A stretch of DNA of 64,000 bases from NCBI RefSeq assembly GCF_015353075.1, contig NZ_CP064188.1, positions 2,108,001 to 2,172,000 of the forward strand, given 5' to 3'. This document shows positions 26,818 through 34,729 of this stretch, piece by piece. Origin of the DNA: Rhizobium sp. 007. Lineage in GTDB: Bacteria > Pseudomonadota > Alphaproteobacteria > Rhizobiales > Rhizobiaceae. The notes below the pieces were generated by a model that did no database searches, had not been told where the DNA came from, and worked only from the letters and a program-made list of their open reading frames with translations. The position numbers and the translations under genes were made by a program. Numbering within the stretch: position 1 is the first letter of the stretch; every line of letters starts with the position of its first letter.

Positions 26818-27561
26818 ATGCCGCGAGTGGGATGGGAAGCACTAGAGCTGTGGGGCAAAGATGCGGCTCGCATCGAACGGCTCGCTGGCGGGGTTGCCAA
26901 TGACGTCTGGAGCGTGCACGTCCACGGGCAACTTGCAGTCGGTCGTCTGGGTACCAGGAGCGACGCTGATCTGGCTTGGGAGGTTGAGCTCCTCCGGCAC
27001 CTTGACCGTGAAGGTCTGAGCGTGCCGGTGCCGATCCCGGCGGACGACGGCCGGCTATTCGCGGATGGCCTGATGGTAATGAAATACATGCATGGCGGAC
27101 CACCCGAGACCGAGGGCGACTGGCGTCGCGTAGCCGAGACCCTCCGCGAACTGCATCGTTTGACGCAAGGCTGGCCGCAGCGCCCAGGGTGGCGATCCTC
27201 GACGGACCTCCTGCATGCCGAGACGGGGACGAGGATCGACCTTGCCGCGATGCCGCCAGATGGCGTCGCTCGATGCCGCGCGGCGTGGGCACGGCTTATC
27301 GGACGTGAGACAAGCGTCGTCCACGGCAATCCCAACAACCCTGCCAACATCCGCATGACCACGGACCGCATCGCACTGATCGACTGGGATGAGTCGCATG
27401 TCGACGTCCCCGACCTTGACCTCGTCTTGCCCCACAATGCTGCCGATCTGGAAGCCGGGGCGTATGACATCGCCGCGCAAGCATCGGCCGCATGGGAAGC
27501 CGCCGTCTGTTGGGATGACGAATACGCGAAACAGCGACTTGCCGAAGTTCGAGCGGTCTAA
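26818..27561 (+). CDS. Aminoglycoside phosphotransferase (APH)-family protein
   Basis: A 247-residue kinase-like protein. It shows the N-lobe IERLAGGVANDVWSVHVHGQ, the LRELHRLTQGWP segment, the catalytic-loop region VVHGNPNNPANIRMT and the metal motif ALIDWDESHVDVPDLDL. The usual catalytic aspartate (HGDxxxxN) reads asparagine here, while the second aspartate is kept. The gene starts with an ATG-proximal ATCAAGGATG context. The substrate may be an antibiotic or a metabolite such as choline or homoserine; the Asn substitution makes activity uncertain. Confidence 0.75.
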   Translation: MPRVGWEALELWGKDAARIERLAGGVANDVWSVHVHGQLAVGRLGTRSDADLAWEVELLRHLDREGLSVPVPIPADDGRLFADGLMVMKYMHGGPPETEGDWRRVAETLRELHRLTQGWPQRPGWRSSTDLLHAETGTRIDLAAMPPDGVARCRAAWARLIGRETSVVHGNPNNPANIRMTTDRIALIDWDESHVDVPDLDLVLPHNAADLEAGAYDIAAQASAAWEAAVCWDDEYAKQRLAEVRAV

Positions 27562-27612
27562 GCGACGGCCGCTCCTGGCGCATTGATGCCGTCGAAGCTT
27601 AGCTTGATCGAC

Positions 27613-27676
27613 GTCTGCTCTCGGGAAGACGCCACCGCGGGCCCTACGACCGAAATGGGGCGCATATCCGCTCAAT
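27613..27676 (+). repeat. Interspersed intergenic repeat, copy 9
   Basis: It starts GTCTGCTCTCGGGAAGACGC and contains GACCGAAATGGGGCGCATAT. Confidence 0.55.
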
Positions 27677-27744
27677 CACAAAATTTGGAATTGGCAACGT
27701 TCCGTTGATACGTGCAGCCCCACTGTGGGCGGGGCCGTACGCGC

Positions 27745-28378
27745 TCAGATCTCAGTATGCTCCGCTAGCTCCAGTGCATCCTCAATGTCCACTCCCAGGT
27801 ACCTGACCGTGTTCTCGATCTTGGTATGTCCGAGCAGGATCTGGATTGCACGAAGATTGCCGGTCGCTTTGTAGATCATCGCGGCCTTGGTCCGTCTGAG
27901 GGAGTGTGTGCCGTAGTCTTCGCGTCCTAGCCCAATTGCAGTTACCCACTCATCGACCAATCGTGCATATTGGCGAGTGCTGAGATGATCGGAATGATCG
28001 ACTCGACTGGGAAAGGCGTAGTCAGCGATTGAACCGCCTCTCCGTTCAAGCCATGCAAGCAGACTTGCCCTGACGTCGGCGGTGATCTCAAACTGTACGG
28101 GACGTCCGGTTTTTTGGCTGGACGACCATGGCACGGGTTCGGATTTCTTGACCGGTGATGAGGGTTCCGATCTTGATCTTAACCAGATCGCAGCCTCGTC
28201 GCTTACTGTCGATTGCGAGATCGAACAGCGCGCGATCTCTCATGCGCCCCTCCCGGTCGAGGAAGAAGCGGATCGCCCAAATCTGGCGCTGCTTCAGAGG
28301 TTTCTTGACGCCGACCTTTCGGCCGGCGTTCCATGCCGGTCGGCCCAGTGCGGCAGGATCGTATTGTGCAATACCCAT
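27745..28378 (-). pseudogene. Tyrosine recombinase/integrase, copy B, frameshifted
   Basis: A near-identical copy of the integrase at 21849-22480, in the same orientation. Here the first part is in frame from the ATG at 28378 through RMRDRALFDLAIDSKRRG, but an extra G after a T run near 28114 shifts VVQQKTGRPVQ to VVQPKNRTSRTV and a stop. The remaining C-terminal half with the catalytic THSLRRTKAAM and the Tyr motif is intact in the other frame. Copies A and B are broken at different points. Confidence 0.75.
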
Positions 28379-28680
28379 TTGAGTTCTCCCTTCGGCCACC
28401 ATTGGCCTTCAAGAAAACGCATGATCTCAAGGATTCACGGGGCCGGAAGCGGACTGACAGCTTTCGAGAACTGAGACCATGAAAGCTGCCGATCCGAGAC
28501 AGCCTTGTGAGAACTGCGGCCATTCAGTGCGAGCCCACCCGCTGGAGCTGAACGACAGGTATGGCCGCGAACCCTGGCTGACGGCATGACAGAATATTTG
28601 ACGCTCTCTAAGGCATCGGCTCGCTGTCCGAACCGCATGCGACCCGAGTTGGAATGAGTTAACCAACCGAAGCTCCTACA
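28379..28680. other. Intergenic, no gene seen
   Basis: The sequence contains a weak echo of the interspersed repeat (AGCTTTCGAGAACTGAGACC at about 28452) but no convincing frame. Confidence 0.4.
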
Positions 28681-29213
28681 TCAGGTTGAAACGCCCCATG
28701 CCGAATAGGTGCGCCGACGAGCCTCCGCCATGATCTCGGCGTCTTCAGGGGTAGCTCCCAAGAACCCGCCGTGAGGACCAGCTTCGATAACGTGGAGTTC
28801 GGCCGTCACGCCTGCATTCCTATTCGGCGATCTTCAGCTTCGCGGTCAGAGCCGCACATCTCGCCACCGCCGACGACGAAGCCGCCGCCATGGATGTCGA
28901 AATAGGCTACTTCCGCGAGGCGCCCCCTGGTTCCCTCCGGATTGGCTCGGCGGAGTTCTGCGCCGTTCGGCAACGCAATCACCGTCGCCGATCCCTGAAA
29001 CCCGGCTGCGAACGGTCCCATCATGTCGAGCATGGGTTCCATAAATGCCGAGAGCGCTGGCGGCTCTACGTGCGTCTGCCCGGAAGTGGCCCGCTGAGCG
29101 GTCCTCTGAGTCAAATAGGTTTGGGCCTGTGGACTTAAATTCGTCGGCATGGGGATCACCTGCTCCGGCCGTTTAAGCGCTGTCGGATCACTTATCATAA
29201 GTCCTTCCTCCAT
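28681..29213 (-). pseudogene. Alpha/beta hydrolase (HSL/esterase type) with internal deletion
   Basis: The N-terminal part starts near 29213 and reaches the oxyanion-hole motif YFDIHGGGFVVGGGEMC. It then breaks after about 125 codons and, near 28805, the tail VTAELHVIEAGPHGGFLGAT and RRTYSAWGVST of the same family follows to a stop at 28681. The catalytic-serine GDSAGG region and most of the cap/core, roughly 150 residues, are missing. The result is non-functional. Confidence 0.7.
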
Positions 29214-29280
29214 GATTTTCTGATTCAGCCGAAAGACAGGCGCCCATCTCGCTACTCTTGAAATACCGGCACACTATGCT

Positions 29281-30249
29281 TCACGAAATTAGCTGCTGAC
29301 TTTTCGCCCATCGCGTGATCGCATCTCTGGATGTAGGGGCAGGTCCAAAGAAGTGTTCTTGTTGCGAAATGTTCGAAACATAGACGCCCTTCTTGAAGAA
29401 CAGAAACATCTGGATCAGATCGTACCCAAGCTCGGAAAACAGCTTTACCGGGCGCGCGAGCAAGCGGAAAACCAGCCAGGGCACAACCCGCACCTTGAGA
29501 CGTTTCTTTATAACCTCGGAGACGAGATCGGCGATCTCTTGCTGGCTCTTGGGGCCATCGCGCCAGCCGACATCGATCGTTTGGTTGTTCATCTCGCTAC
29601 CAAGAAACGTCGCGGCTTTGGCGAGATATGACGCCAGATCATCTGTCAGAACATAGGACCATCTCGTGGTCTTATCGCCCAACGCCAGGAACCGGCCAGC
29701 TTTCACACCCTTCGCAATGATGTCTGAGCTTTGATCGAGAAATGTGGGGGCGCGGACAAATACATATGGCACACCGGAGGCCTTGATCAGATCCTCTGCC
29801 ACTTTCTTGGCGTGGAAATGCGGCACTGCTGACGCAGCCTCGCAGCTGACGATGCTGAGAAAGACAAATCGGCCAACATTGGCTCTTGCTGCGGCCTCAA
29901 TAAGATTCTTGTTGCCCTGGAAGTCCGTGTCGAGGCTTCCTTTCATGTAACTGTTAGCCGAGCTGACGACGACGTCCACGCCCTGCAAAGCACGATCCAA
30001 TGAAGCTGGATCCATCATGTCGCCGCGCACCCATTCGACATCGGCGCTCTCATTTGAGGGCGCGCCCTTACGCGACATCGCAACGACGGCCACATTCGCA
30101 TCATGCGCAAGGTTGCGGAGAATCTTGGCTCCGAGAAATCCTGTTGCGCCGACGACCAAGACCTTCTTTTTCGCCGTCGCGCTTGAACTTGCGGTCTCGG
30201 CAAGTGCCTTATTATCCGAGGCAGTGGAGGGATGGGGTGATTGAGTCAA
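29281..30249 (-). CDS. NAD(P)-binding (NmrA/atypical SDR) protein
   Basis: About 322 residues. The Rossmann motif KKVLVVGATGFLGAKILRNL lies near residue 29, followed by WVRGDMMDPASLDRALQGVD, VVSSANSYMK and a C-terminal domain ending near FFGPAPTSRDAITRWAKS. It is an atypical SDR that could bind NADPH and sense or reduce a small molecule or quinone. I place the start at the TTG at 30249, which follows AGGAGATTAGA; the in-frame ATG further upstream lies inside the remnant of an alkene reductase C-terminus and is not native to this protein. Confidence 0.75.
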   Translation of the reverse strand: MTQSPHPSTASDNKALAETASSSATAKKKVLVVGATGFLGAKILRNLAHDANVAVVAMSRKGAPSNESADVEWVRGDMMDPASLDRALQGVDVVVSSANSYMKGSLDTDFQGNKNLIEAAARANVGRFVFLSIVSCEAASAVPHFHAKKVAEDLIKASGVPYVFVRAPTFLDQSSDIIAKGVKAGRFLALGDKTTRWSYVLTDDLASYLAKAATFLGSEMNNQTIDVGWRDGPKSQQEIADLVSEVIKKRLKVRVVPWLVFRLLARPVKLFSELGYDLIQMFLFFKKGVYVSNISQQEHFFGPAPTSRDAITRWAKSQQLIS

Positions 30250-30289
30250 TCTAATCTCCTGTGATGGTCTGGTATCGGTTCGGGCGCTC

Positions 30290-30867
30290 AGGGCGGGGTA
30301 ATCGATGTAGCCTCGCGCGGTACCGCCGAAGAAGGTGTTATGGTCTGGCTCGTTCATCCCGCATCAGCCTTCAGCCGCGCAACGAATCATCTGACCATAG
30401 GCTGCCGCGTGGCGGAAATCGGCGACGGTCTGGCGCACTTCTTCGGTCGTCAGCGCGCGCGGCGTGGGAATGTCCTGCATCCCGGTCACCGTGAACATAC
30501 CCGTCCCCGGCGCGACGCCCTGGCGATGATGCGGCGTGTTGTCGGGATGCGACATGCGTCCGGCGTGCATGAGCTGGATGAAGATATGGCCGCCCTTGTC
30601 GTGCACGGAAGAGGTGATCTTCCGCCAGCCGGTGACGTGTGCGGGAGTATAGATGCCCGGGGTAGTGAGATAGCCCTGGCCGTCATCCGAGGGCTGGGTG
30701 CCTTCAGTGACGATCAGACCGACGTCGGCGCGCTGGGCATAATATTCGGCAGCCAACTCTCCTGGCGTACCGTCGAAGGCAGCGCGGCTGCGGGTCATAG
30801 GCGCCATCACCAGCCGGTTGGGAAGCATGCAGCGGCCAATGCGGGCCGGGGTGAACAGTGGATTCAT
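30290..30867 (-). pseudogene. Old-yellow-enzyme alkene reductase with large internal deletion
   Basis: The N-terminal piece starts at 30867 (MNPLFTPARIGRCMLPNRLV) and continues through MAPMTRSRA and IFIQLMHAGRMSHP to about residue 155 (RHAAAYG). A stop at 30364-30366 follows, and immediately after it, in the same frame, come the last residues of the family, DHNTFFGGTARGYIDYPAL. About 190 residues including the active-site HGANGYLL region are gone. The truncated gene faces a LysR gene, the usual partner of such reductases. Confidence 0.75.
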
Positions 30868-30962
30868 TAGGGTCTCCATTCGTTGGAGTTCTTGTCCACT
30901 ATTCCAATCTCGGGATAAATCCAGCAGAATTGAAATCAGTTTTCCATCTATGGAGCAATCAG

Positions 30963-31805
30963 ATGAGTCATTTGAACGACATGGCGCTGTTCGTGGAGGT
31001 CGCTAGAGCCAGGAGCTTTCGGAAGGCCGCGGAGGCTCTCGGCATGCCAAACTCTACTCTGTCGCGACGCATTAGCGAACTGGAGAAGGCAATCGGCTTG
31101 AGGCTCCTGCATCGCACGACGCGCAAGATCGAGCTCACCGAGGCCGGCCAGCTCTATTATGAACGAAGCAAGCGAATCGTTGACGAGGCACGGCTCGCGC
31201 ACGAACAGCTCGGCGCGATGCTTGAGCAGCCCAGCGGTGTCCTGCGGGTTTCGCTCCCAGTCGACCTCGCTATTTTTTACCTCACACCGATCATCGGCGA
31301 TTTCGCGCGGCACTATCCCGGCATCACGTTCGAATTCGACCTGACCCCACGCCGTGTCGATTTGGCGGCCGAGCCGTTCGATGTGGCGATCCGCATAGGC
31401 AAACTGGAAGATTCCAGTCTGATCACTCGTCTGATCGGGCGGCATTCGCGCCACCTCTATGCGTCTCCTGGCTATATCGAAGCTTCAGGCGAGCCCGCCA
31501 CACCGGCGGACCTGGCGAAGCATGAATGCATCGGCATGCTGCGGAGCCCGACCTGGACTTTGCACCAGGAGGTAAACAAGGTCGATGTCGCCGTTCGCGG
31601 CCGCGCCGCGCCTTTCGACAATCTCGAAGAACAGACCTTCACCGTAGGTAGGACTGTAGAGCTGGAAATATTCGCCATGCTCGTCGCGGTCATAGAGGAT
31701 GTTGTTCGCCTTCAATCGTTCCGCAAATTCCGCGGGATACGAAGCGGTAGCGAAGTTATCTCGGTCCGTGAGATAACGGCAGTTGGTGCGCGGCCGCAAT
31801 CTTGA
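30963..31805 (+). pseudogene. LysR-family regulator, 3' end replaced by a duplicated foreign segment
   Basis: The first 214 codons are a normal LysR protein: HTH in RSFRKAAEALGMPNSTLSRR, then SLPVDLAIFYLTPIIGDFAR and FDVAIRIGKLEDSSL in the ligand domain. From 31606 to 31734 the sequence is an exact 129-base copy of 32888-33016, the 3' region of the dehydroshikimate dehydratase gene, here read in antisense, followed by unrelated codons to a stop at 31805. The last third of the LysR ligand domain is lost, so the regulator is probably defective although the frame is open. Confidence 0.75.
31606..31734 (+). repeat. 129-bp direct repeat, left copy
   Basis: Identical to 32888-33016. On the minus strand it encodes EFAERLKANNILYDRDEHGE and the following ligand-bearing FFEIVERRG of the HPPD-like domain, out of context here. 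The toxin-antitoxin module lies between the two copies. Confidence 0.9.
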
Positions 31806-31841
31806 GCTCGAATGACAGCTTGCCAGAGGCAAAATTGTAAC

Positions 31842-31863
31842 TACATTATAAGTGCTAAATGTA
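31842..31863. promoter_or_regulatory. Inverted repeat before the antitoxin gene, probable operator
   Basis: Arms TACATT and AATGTA are separated by ten bases and end 18 bases before the antitoxin start. The AT-rich context also suits a promoter. Confidence 0.4.
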
Positions 31864-31881
31864 AAACATAATGAGGTTGCC

Positions 31882-32181
31882 ATGCCCCGCGCCGGTCATC
31901 CGAAGGGTGATACGTTCAATTTCCGAATCGATCCCGCCTTGAAGGCCGCATTCACACAGGCGGCGGAATCTGAAGACCGGCCCGCCGCCCAGCTATTGCG
32001 GGATTTTATGCGGGCCTATGTCGAACGCCAGAAGCGCAAGGCATTTGAGGGCGAGGCGCGGCGGCAATCGCTTGCCGTGGCCAAACGCGCCCGCAACCCC
32101 GAGAGCGACGAGGCAAAGTCTCTGAAGGAGCTGGATGCACTCATCAATGAAGAACAGCTCAGGGACGAATGGAAGGCATGA
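31882..32181 (+). CDS. Type II antitoxin, ribbon-helix-helix type
   Basis: A 99-residue protein with an N-terminal ribbon-helix-helix-like segment (DTFNFRIDPALKAAFTQAAE) and a charged, helical C-terminus (LRDFMRAYVERQKRKAFEGE onward) that would wrap the toxin. The ATG at 31882 has GAGG six bases upstream. It overlaps the toxin gene by ATGA. It probably represses its own promoter through the palindrome at 31842-31863. Confidence 0.82.
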   Translation: MPRAGHPKGDTFNFRIDPALKAAFTQAAESEDRPAAQLLRDFMRAYVERQKRKAFEGEARRQSLAVAKRARNPESDEAKSLKELDALINEEQLRDEWKA

Positions 32182-32513
32182 AGCGCGGCGACCTGGTGAC
32201 GTTTGCCGTCAGTGGTGACTATGGCAAACCGCGCCCTGCGCTCATTGTGCAAGACGACGCATTTGCCGAACTGCCTTCCGTGACCTTGCTGCAAATAACC
32301 AGCGACGTCCATGACGAACACTTGATCCGAATCACGGTGCAGCCCGATGACGGCAATGGCTTGCTCAAACCTTCACAGGTGATGGTCGACCGCACCATGA
32401 CCGTACCGCGATCAAAGACAGGCGCAGTATTCGGCAGGCTGGATTCGAATACGATGGCAATAGTCGACGCGGCGATGGCCCGGTTCTTCGGTTTAGGAAG
32501 CCGCGGCCTATGA
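32178..32513 (+). CDS. Type II toxin, PemK/MazF/CcdB-like fold
   Basis: A 111-residue toxin (MKRGDLVTFAVSGDYGKPRP, then ALIVQDDAF, VTLLQITSD and KPSQVMVDRTMTVPRSKTG). The GDYGKPRPALIVQ block is the conserved start of the PemK/MazF barrel, usually an mRNA interferase. The start at 32178 gives a four-base overlap with the antitoxin. The module lies between 129-bp direct repeats. Confidence 0.85.
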   Translation: MKRGDLVTFAVSGDYGKPRPALIVQDDAFAELPSVTLLQITSDVHDEHLIRITVQPDDGNGLLKPSQVMVDRTMTVPRSKTGAVFGRLDSNTMAIVDAAMARFFGLGSRGL

Positions 32514-32799
32514 CGAACAACGGCAAGGGAAGGTCGTGTCTCAAGACGACAGCGCGGTCGATGCGGCAAGGGACGCGGTCGACGATCGAAAAGAACGGCG
32601 CACAGCTCGGCGCGGAAATAACCATCATCGGCAAAGCGTAAAGGCAGAATTCGACAATGAGAGAATCCGACAACCCCTGGAATATGGCTCTGATTTGGAC
32701 GGATCTTTCAGGACCTTGCCACGGCCGCCGAGCGACTGGGCGCCACACGAAAGCGTGATAACTGACCAGTATTTTCGTCAATGATCAGTAAGTCTGCCG

Positions 32800-34689
32800 T
32801 CAGGCCCGCGGTACGCCCGCCGGCCGCAGATGCTTTCTGAGCGCAGCGATGCGGAAAATGGCGTTTGCCGCACCGTATCCCCGATAACCGCGCCTTTCGA
32901 CAATCTCGAAGAACAGACCTTCACCGTAGGTAGGACTGTAGAGCTGGAAATATTCGCCATGCTCGTCGCGGTCATAGAGGATGTTGTTCGCCTTCAATCG
33001 TTCCGCAAATTCCGCGTCCAGACCGAAACGGGCTTCCAAGTCGTCATAATAGTTCGGCGAGATCGCAAGGGATACGAAGCCGTTTGCGGAAAGGGCAGCG
33101 GCAGCGGAAAAGATATTCTGCGTTTTGAAGGCCAGATGCTGGATGCCGGAGCCGAAGGTTTCGGCGATGAAGTGGCCGGCAAGTGTGTTACGGTTTTCGG
33201 CACCGTTCATGGTGATGCGCAGCGACCCGTCGGCATTTTCTATGGCCTGGCTTCTCACTATGCCGGACGGATCGATAATGTCGACCATCGGCGTCTTATG
33301 AGCATCGAGGATCGATGTGTAGAACAGCAGCCAGGTGAGCAATTCCTCATATTTCATGGTCTGGGCGATGTGATCGATCGACTGAAGCCCGACAGGCTCA
33401 GGCGCTGTCGTGTCTTCGACCGGATCGAACTCGATCTCCCATATGCGGGCAAGCTCCGTCTTGGGGTCGAGGAAGTAGAGGATGCCGCCACCGACACCGC
33501 GTACGGCCGGCATCTCGATCTCGCCAGCATCGAGGGGTTGCCGAAAGTGCTCAGCGCCCAGGGCCACGGCGCGTTCGACTGCCGCCTTCGCATCGTCGAC
33601 CATCAGGCCGGCAGCATAAGCCGTCGTGCCGTGGACTGCGTATGACGCGCCGGCAAAGCCCTTCTGCTCGGTATTGACGACAAGATTGATACCGCCTTGG
33701 CGAAAGACTGTGACACTCTTGGTCTTGTGTCTCGAAATCTTTCGAAAACCGAGGCTTGCAATCAACCTTTCGAGTTGCGGCGCTTCGTCCTCGTCGACCG
33801 TGAACTCGACGAAGGCAACACCTTCGACGGAGGCGTGCGGCGGCATCGCGGGGACGGGCAAGGAGCTTTCCGGCTCCTGCCGCTTTACCTGATCGCCGAG
33901 ATAGATCAGAGAGCGCCGGCCATCGACTGCGATTGCCGTGGGCGAGCCGCCGCGGAACTGATCGTTGAAAATCTCCAGCGACAGATATCCATCGTATCCG
34001 GTTGCCGCCACGGCTTTCATGAAGTCCAGGACCGGCAAGTCGCCCTCGCCAGGCATGTTGCGGAAATGCCTGCTCCAGAAAAGCAGATCCATGTCGATCA
34101 GGGGCGCATCGGCAAGCTGGATGATGAAGATCTTTTCTTTCGGTATCGAGCGGATCGAGTTGACATCGATCTTGCGCGACAGCGTATGGAAGCTGTCGAG
34201 GATAAGGCCGATGTTGGGATGGTCGGCACGACGCACGATCTCCCAGGCGTCGCGGTGATCGTGAATGTGCCGCCCCCAGGCAAGCGCCTCGTAACCCACC
34301 CTCAGCCCGCGTTTTGCCGCGCGCTCGCCAAGTTCATGAAAGTCGGCCGCGGCTCTGTCGAGACCGCCGAGCGATGCCGGCGACACATTGGAGCAGACGA
34401 GTACCAGATCCGTGCCCATTTCCTGCATGACGTCGAATTTGCGCTCGGCACGATCGAATGTGCGGCTGCGAAGCGGCTCGGGCATGCCCTCGAAATCACG
34501 GAACGGCTGAAATAATGTGATCTCCATCCCGAGATCTCGCACCATCTTGCCGACCTGACGCGGGCTTTCATCAAAGATGAGGAAGTCGTTTTCGAATATC
34601 TCGACGCCATCGAAACCGGCCTTGGCGATCGCTTCGAGCTTGTCGCGGAGATCGCCGCTCAACGATACGGTCGCTATAGACGTCTTCAT
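32800..34689 (-). CDS. qsuB: 3-dehydroshikimate dehydratase fused to a 4-hydroxyphenylpyruvate dioxygenase-like domain
   Basis: A 629-residue protein. The N-terminal half is a TIM barrel of the sugar phosphate isomerase/epimerase type (MKTSIATVSLSGDLRDKLEA, GFDGVEIFENDF, FHTLSRKIDVNSI), the dehydroshikimate dehydratase part that yields protocatechuate. The C-terminal half has two VOC modules of the HPPD fold (EGVAFVEFTVDEDEAPQLER, SIDHIAQTMK, GSGIQHLAFKTQNIF, GEGLFFEIVERRG with the metal Glu). This matches bacterial QsuB/AsbF-type fusions. The true start is the ATG at 34689. Its neighbours are shikimate dehydrogenase and a TRAP transporter, with IS110 inserted upstream of it. Confidence 0.88.
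   Translation of the reverse strand: MKTSIATVSLSGDLRDKLEAIAKAGFDGVEIFENDFLIFDESPRQVGKMVRDLGMEITLFQPFRDFEGMPEPLRSRTFDRAERKFDVMQEMGTDLVLVCSNVSPASLGGLDRAAADFHELGERAAKRGLRVGYEALAWGRHIHDHRDAWEIVRRADHPNIGLILDSFHTLSRKIDVNSIRSIPKEKIFIIQLADAPLIDMDLLFWSRHFRNMPGEGDLPVLDFMKAVAATGYDGYLSLEIFNDQFRGGSPTAIAVDGRRSLIYLGDQVKRQEPESSLPVPAMPPHASVEGVAFVEFTVDEDEAPQLERLIASLGFRKISRHKTKSVTVFRQGGINLVVNTEQKGFAGASYAVHGTTAYAAGLMVDDAKAAVERAVALGAEHFRQPLDAGEIEMPAVRGVGGGILYFLDPKTELARIWEIEFDPVEDTTAPEPVGLQSIDHIAQTMKYEELLTWLLFYTSILDAHKTPMVDIIDPSGIVRSQAIENADGSLRITMNGAENRNTLAGHFIAETFGSGIQHLAFKTQNIFSAAAALSANGFVSLAISPNYYDDLEARFGLDAEFAERLKANNILYDRDEHGEYFQLYSPTYGEGLFFEIVERRGYRGYGAANAIFRIAALRKHLRPAGVPRA
32888..33016 (+). repeat. 129-bp direct repeat, right copy (original context)
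   Basis: Lies inside the 3' part of the dehydratase/HPPD-like gene, where it codes in frame, so this is the source copy. Identical to 31606-31734. Confidence 0.9.
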
Positions 34690-34729
34690 CAGCCTGCTCC
34701 AATGAAAGAACACAAGGGGCAAAACACCT

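Noticed and set aside
31607..31805. A possible novel C-terminal domain on the LysR protein
   Set aside because: The sequence is an exact antisense copy of part of the dehydroshikimate dehydratase gene, so the peptide is an accident of recombination.
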